Of a stretch of DNA of 64,000 nucleotides, positions 59,722 to 64,000 are shown one piece after another. Numbering within the stretch: the first letter of the stretch is position 1; every line of letters begins with the position of its first letter. The notes beneath the pieces are model-generated. The model was not told the origin of the DNA, did no database searches, and saw only the letters and a list, made by a program, of their open reading frames with translations. The stretch is from Endocalyx cinctus (taxonomy: Eukaryota > Ascomycota > Sordariomycetes > Amphisphaeriales > Apiosporaceae). The stretch is from contig BCKC01000001.1 in the NCBI GenBank assembly GCA_001600455.1, positions 372,001 to 436,000 of the forward strand, given 5' to 3'. Position numbers and translations under genes: made by a program.

Positions 59722-62175
59722 ATGGCTGGGCGACCCCGCCGACGACGTGCCGCCTCTACCTCGACCGTCGCTACTGTCGACATTGATTCTATGAGATACT
59801 TCAAGGAGGATTCCGTCTTAAAAGCAGTCCCTCCGGATTCACATTCCGACGATTGGCCTTGTTTCCTACTCTCTAATGCGACCGTTTACCACCGCGACGG
59901 GTCCATGGCAAATCTCTTGAACGTTAGCCTCGAAGGCCCTTTCATAATCAGAGGAAAACTTGAAATCGAGAAGGAGGAAGAGGGTTATTTGATCCATCGC
60001 CAAGCGAGGGAGACGTCTCCTTGGATTCAGATACAAGCATCCACTTCGTTTTCTATCGGAGTAAAGGATGAGGAAGGCATTTCCATTCCCGTCTTGTGGG
60101 CTAGTGGTGGTGCCGGTTGGTTCGAGATAGTCCCGTCCGACCAGTACAAGAATCAATGCGATCATATGTTTCAAGGTATAAACCTTTATTACTCCGTACT
60201 CGACCAGTACACAGAGGCTGTCGAAGCATTCCATAGCAAAGGTGGCAAGCACAAGAATAAGGGTATAAGAGATGTCGCACTTCGAAAAGAGGACATTTTA
60301 TACAACGTGAGTTTTTCCCTTTTGCCTGCTAAATCTACCGAATCCATACGGAATTGAAGTTAATCCTCGATTTAGTATGCCGTACATATAGGCGATGGCG
60401 TCACACTTCCAGAGGCTGAGAATCGTGCCAAAGATCAAGCTATTTTCCTCTTATCGCATTTCCCTGACGACTGTATCTTCTATGACTGGATTGCCGCCGA
60501 ATTCCCCGTTAGTTTATCTCATTTAAGCATCGAAATAGTTGTCTATGCCCGTGCTTTGTATTGACCTGTTGTCTAGGAAATAAAAAAGCAATTAACCAAG
60601 AAGTCAAGGGAACCGAAGAAGACCTCGAATTTGGAACCTAGCCCTTTGGATTCAGAAATCTACACGTTTACCGAAACCCCCGTTTCCTTGGACGTTCCGG
60701 AGACCAAAAGAAGGGGAAGACCTAGAAAATCGGCTACGCCTGGTATTTCTGAACTTGATCGCGATCATGCCAACGCGAAATTCGCAACAGAAGGTAACGG
60801 TGATGTCATGATGATGGACGTTTCGGACGAAATAGTACAGAATCAGCGGCGCACGAAACGGGACGCCTTGCGTGTTCCCACGGGATCGTCTCCAATCCCA
60901 ACCGCCTCCCAAGTTGAAGCCCCGATCCAGGCCAAGGCCCATCCCCAACCCCAAGTTGGTTCTACCTTTGACGGCCAGTCTTCCGCGCACGTACTTGTAG
61001 AAGTCCTCAACGACGTCCGAAAGAACATGCTAGACTTGTTCAAAGCTGATCGCTCAAAGAAACATCCTGATCAAATTACGGTCAAGAATTGGCAGAGCAA
61101 GGTGTACTTGGAATGCCGTATCAAAAATTATCACGCTATGGGCGATATTTTTGTATACTATGCTCACAATTTTGTCCAGCTTCTTGGCCCCGAGTGGCAT
61201 AACAGCAATTTATACCGGTGGGCAGTAGAAAATTTGGATACTATGCCAAGCTTCGAGCCGATGTCTGAGCAAGACATGAAAACAATAACGAGACGACAGA
61301 AGAAAGGGGCTGGATCAACTGCGCGGGAAGAACGGCATTCCAAGGATTCTATTGAACTTCCATCCGTGATGGAGCCAGGACCTGCAATGCAGCCACCTCG
61401 CAGAGGCCGCCCAAGTGGCAAGGCGGCCGGATTACGCCCCTCTATTGGAAGCAAGAAGCGTTTACGCCACGATACTAATTTTGACGATGAGATGGACATT
61501 GACGAGTATGGAGCGCTTACGAAAAAGTCAAAGACGTCGCGGTTCTTTGCCGAAGAAAACGAGGAGGAAGACGATCAGGAGGATGACGACGATTCTTCCG
61601 ACGACGAGGACACGGAGGAAGTGGAAGACAAGAAGCCTGAATCAACCACTCGACTAGTGATTCGCGCCGAGAGAATTCCTTCGATCATGCCGAAAGGTCC
61701 AAATCGAACGTGGATCTGCGAGGAGCCGGACTGCGGATACATCGTGCGGGCTGCCGACGAAGAGGAGGGCAGGGACCTCATTAGCGCCCATTTTGAGGAA
61801 CACGATAGAGACGCTGAAACCCTCGCTCGGGAAGCGAAAGCACTCAACAAAGTTAACCTAGCCATGCGAGAGTCCCGTGGTCACATGCCCATCAAGTATG
61901 CATATTTCCCCCCTTTCCTTATCTACGTTGATTTTCGGAAGTCTGAAAACGAAAAAAAGAAATGAAATAAATGTCATGTAGACCTGATTATAAACCCCCG
62001 CTCTTCGTTTATGCATATGTACATACATACGAAACGAATCTAACCTGACCAAACAAAACAAAAAAAAAACAATAGTCATCTACTCGAAAAGATCCGAACC
62101 CTCAACGAAAAGGAGAGTAAGCAAGGAGATGAGCGTCCGAAGGCAGAAGCCATCAAGCGAACTCTCCTAGCCTAA
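59722..62175 (+). CDS. RFTS (DNMT1 replication-foci) domain protein with C2H2 zinc finger
   Basis: Four exons: 59722-60306, 60376-60507, 60577-61895 and 62076-62175, giving 711 residues in consistent phase. The N-terminal 150 residues match the replication-foci targeting domain of DNMT1: DWPCFLLSNATVYHRDG, GPFIIRGKLEI, IPVLWASGGAGWFEIVPSDQY and INLYYSVLDQYTEA. In DNMT1 this domain binds ubiquitylated histone H3 and hemimethylated-DNA machinery; a chromatin role here is inferred. A basic AT-hook-like segment (RRGRPRKS) follows near 270. Acidic runs and a second RRGRPSGK lie at about 485-625. A zinc-finger candidate WICEEPDCGYIV...HFEEHDRD lies at about 632-668. No cytosine methyltransferase domain is present. 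The last 34 residues come from a short fourth exon. Confidence 0.85.
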
Positions 62176-63727
62176 ACTTTCTCTCCTCTTCCGCTTCAGC
62201 AATTCGAAGAAGAAAAAAAATGTTACGTCCAAATGGGAAGACACGATACGAGATGCACGATTCTTCAACCACGCCTCGTCCATTGGAGGAGACAGACGGT
62301 AAACGCTTCAAATCTGCTTACCTATTTAGTACTTCCTTTTTTCTCTCTCAAACTTACGAAGCTATTATATGATCTTACAAGTATGTGCCTATCTAAATAT
62401 GACTATTGCAAAAGTTGGACAGGTGTTCTTGGGGTAAGGAAGGAAATTTGGACACGAGAAGGATGCGATACTTGGTTGGTTGCTATGTTTATTTGCATCA
62501 TGATACCCTTGCTATATATATTATTACAGTCAGCTTTGTAAAGAAAGAAAAACAGGTTTTTGTCTTGCATAGGTGGAGAGATGTGGACTGTGGCTTTAGT
62601 CTGCTCCGTGCTATTGATGTGCTCGATATCATGTCCCTGTGCTCCGTATACATGCCTCATTTCGTCGACATAAGATGGAAGGATGTGGGTTGGTATACTT
62701 AGGTGGTACGGTACACCCATTGCACCTACTTAGGTAAGTATATATTAAGACAGCAAATTCTTTCATGACATGTACTCGCCATCAGTTCTTACTCCTATTA
62801 ACGATACAAGAACCGTAAAAAGAGGCGAGCTGGTAAGAAGAATTCTAAGATTTTAACCCGGTATCTATTCTTCGCTTGCCTATTTCTTATAAGTAGATTA
62901 GGACATTATTCTCGAAGAAGAAAGGGTGAGAAAAAAAGGAGGCATAAGACTATATGAAGTGGATTTTGATAATAATACCCTCATCTACGTAGGCTAGTCC
63001 TTACGACTTACTTAGCTTATAAGGTGATGCGGAAGAACCGACTTAGGCTGATAAAATCTATGTGCTCGGGATCTCTTTTTTCACACGTCTTGATCGGCAA
63101 AAGCTCTCTCACTAATCTAATTTCCATAGGTTCCAGCTAGGGGAAGTGAAGAGTTACGAAAATTGGACAGAAACTTTTTCTCACCCGAAACNCCCCCCCC
63201 CCTTTCACTTTTTGTCTTCCATACCTTTGCAACCACCGAATTTCTCGGAAACGCCTTGCCATACTTTGAAATAGGAAAAAAATGCTTCTAGATCCAGTTC
63301 GGCTAGGTTTCACCATAACTCCTGTACGTTGATACCATTTCACTCTTATTTCATAACAATATCAGCCCACCTTGTTCTCACACTAATTCGCCACTTCCAA
63401 GTTCTTGTCGACCTTAGAAGTGCCTTCCGACATGTTATAGCCAACGCGTTAATGTGTCATGGCAAAACTGTCTCACGATAACTGCTAGTAGCCTGGGTGA
63501 TTTGGTACCAAATATAAAATTTCGACATTCCGTCTAAGATACTGTAGCCTCTTGAACGCAGCTGTTAATGATACCATTTACTTCGTGGTAATATAAGTCA
63601 ACGGTCGAAGACCCGATGCTCATATATAAGCGCCGTAACACCGGGCGTCTATGACCGTCTCTTAGACCACCAGACCTACAGTTAGATCGACGTCAGCTCA
63701 AAGGGCATAAGCGGCGTATCAAGGGCT
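62176..63727. other. 1.6 kb spacer with a sequencing ambiguity
   Basis: 3' UTR of the RFTS gene, then non-coding. At 63192 the base is N, followed by a run of about 11 C: an assembly or sequencing weak point. No gene seen. Confidence 0.5.
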
Positions 63728-64000
63728 TCATCGGCGCGCTTTCAAATACGAAGCAGCCTTGTCCCATGCACTTCGATCATTGGCCGAGACGTCGCTCGTC
63801 AAAGTCTTAACGCCAGTTTGGACAGCGTTGAAAAATTCGCAAGCGATGTCCAGATCCTCGAAGAAATTTGTCGCATACGGAACATATTTAGAAGGGAACT
63901 CTTGCTTCTTAGTCGCCTTCTGCTCCGGCGAGTCTTGAAGGTTAACATCGTCGAAGAATGTCTTGACAGCAATTCCAAGAGCAACATCGGTATCTATAAG
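63728..64000 (-). CDS. C-terminal part of an unidentified protein, cut by right edge
   Basis: Reading from 64000 down, 90 codons stay open to TGA at 63728-63730. Residues include VALGIAVKTFFDDVNLQ, PYATNFFEDLDIACEFFNA and SANDRSAWDKAASYLKARR. The composition is typical of a real globular helical protein and codon usage is balanced. An overlapping minus-strand frame is Arg/Leu/Ser-rich and is a shadow. I cannot name the family. The window edge lies inside an exon or at an unseen intron, so the start is outside. Confidence 0.55.
   Translation of the reverse strand, partial: LIDTDVALGIAVKTFFDDVNLQDSPEQKATKKQEFPSKYVPYATNFFEDLDIACEFFNAVQTGVKTLTSDVSANDRSAWDKAASYLKARR

Noticed and set aside
62233..62541. 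102-residue plus-strand frame
   Set aside because: Spacer frame with no matching family and many hydrophobic low-complexity turns.

Overview
The window is nuclear DNA of a filamentous ascomycete (Pezizomycotina, most likely Sordariomycetes). The grounds are short GT-AG introns of about 50-90 bases with CTAAC-type branch sites, split genes throughout, GC-rich coding exons against AT-rich spacers full of T and A homopolymers, and fungus-specific families (SSD1/GUL-1, a fungal seven-helix membrane family, ERG2, TLG1, highly reducing polyketide synthase remains). I rebuilt exon-intron models by checking splice sites against reading phase. The species cannot be named from this. Layout, left to right: SSD1/GUL-1 RNA-binding protein (1-3003, minus, cut by the left edge); a seven-helix membrane protein (4921-6258, minus); an AT-rich 3 kb gap; GLE1 mRNA-export factor (9256-10966, plus) convergent with the SNARE TLG1 (11474-12370, minus); a decayed protein-kinase fragment (13179-13590, minus); a small EthD-domain protein (14385-14864, plus); a METTL25-type methyltransferase (16486-18273, plus); a CASTOR/GATS-like ACT protein (22126-23665, plus); an acid-sphingomyelinase-like secreted phosphodiesterase (24829-27302, plus); V-ATPase subunit A VMA1 (28512-31101, plus) with an in-frame 190-codon leader; a SEC2-like Rab exchange factor (31933-32808, minus); MPS1 spindle kinase (33881-35927, minus); a heavily mutated polyketide synthase fossil (36690-38650, minus); a rhodopsin-like membrane-protein pseudogene (40123-41417, minus); THO1 SAP protein (42532-43470, minus); exosome CSL4 (44696-45481, minus); sterol isomerase ERG2 (46506-47352, plus); an ATP-dependent DNA ligase paralogue (48088-51439, minus); a DUF4048-type protein (54094-55969, plus); tRNA pseudouridine synthase PUS4 (57409-59011, minus); an RFTS-domain plus zinc-finger chromatin-type protein (59722-62175, plus); and the C-terminus of an unidentified gene at the right edge. 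The genes are mainly independent housekeeping units: RNA export and decay (GLE1, THO1, CSL4, SSD1, PUS4), secretion and membranes (TLG1, SEC2, VMA1, ERG2, sphingomyelinase), cell-cycle and nutrient signalling (MPS1, CASTOR-like), and DNA/chromatin (ligase, RFTS protein). There is no biosynthetic cluster or mobile element that I can support. The unusual part is a set of three decayed genes (kinase, polyketide synthase, rhodopsin-like) in spacers between intact housekeeping genes. I found no convincing candidate for an entirely new system; the best leads are the DNA ligase paralogue, the RFTS-zinc-finger protein without a methyltransferase domain, and the VMA1 in-frame leader.
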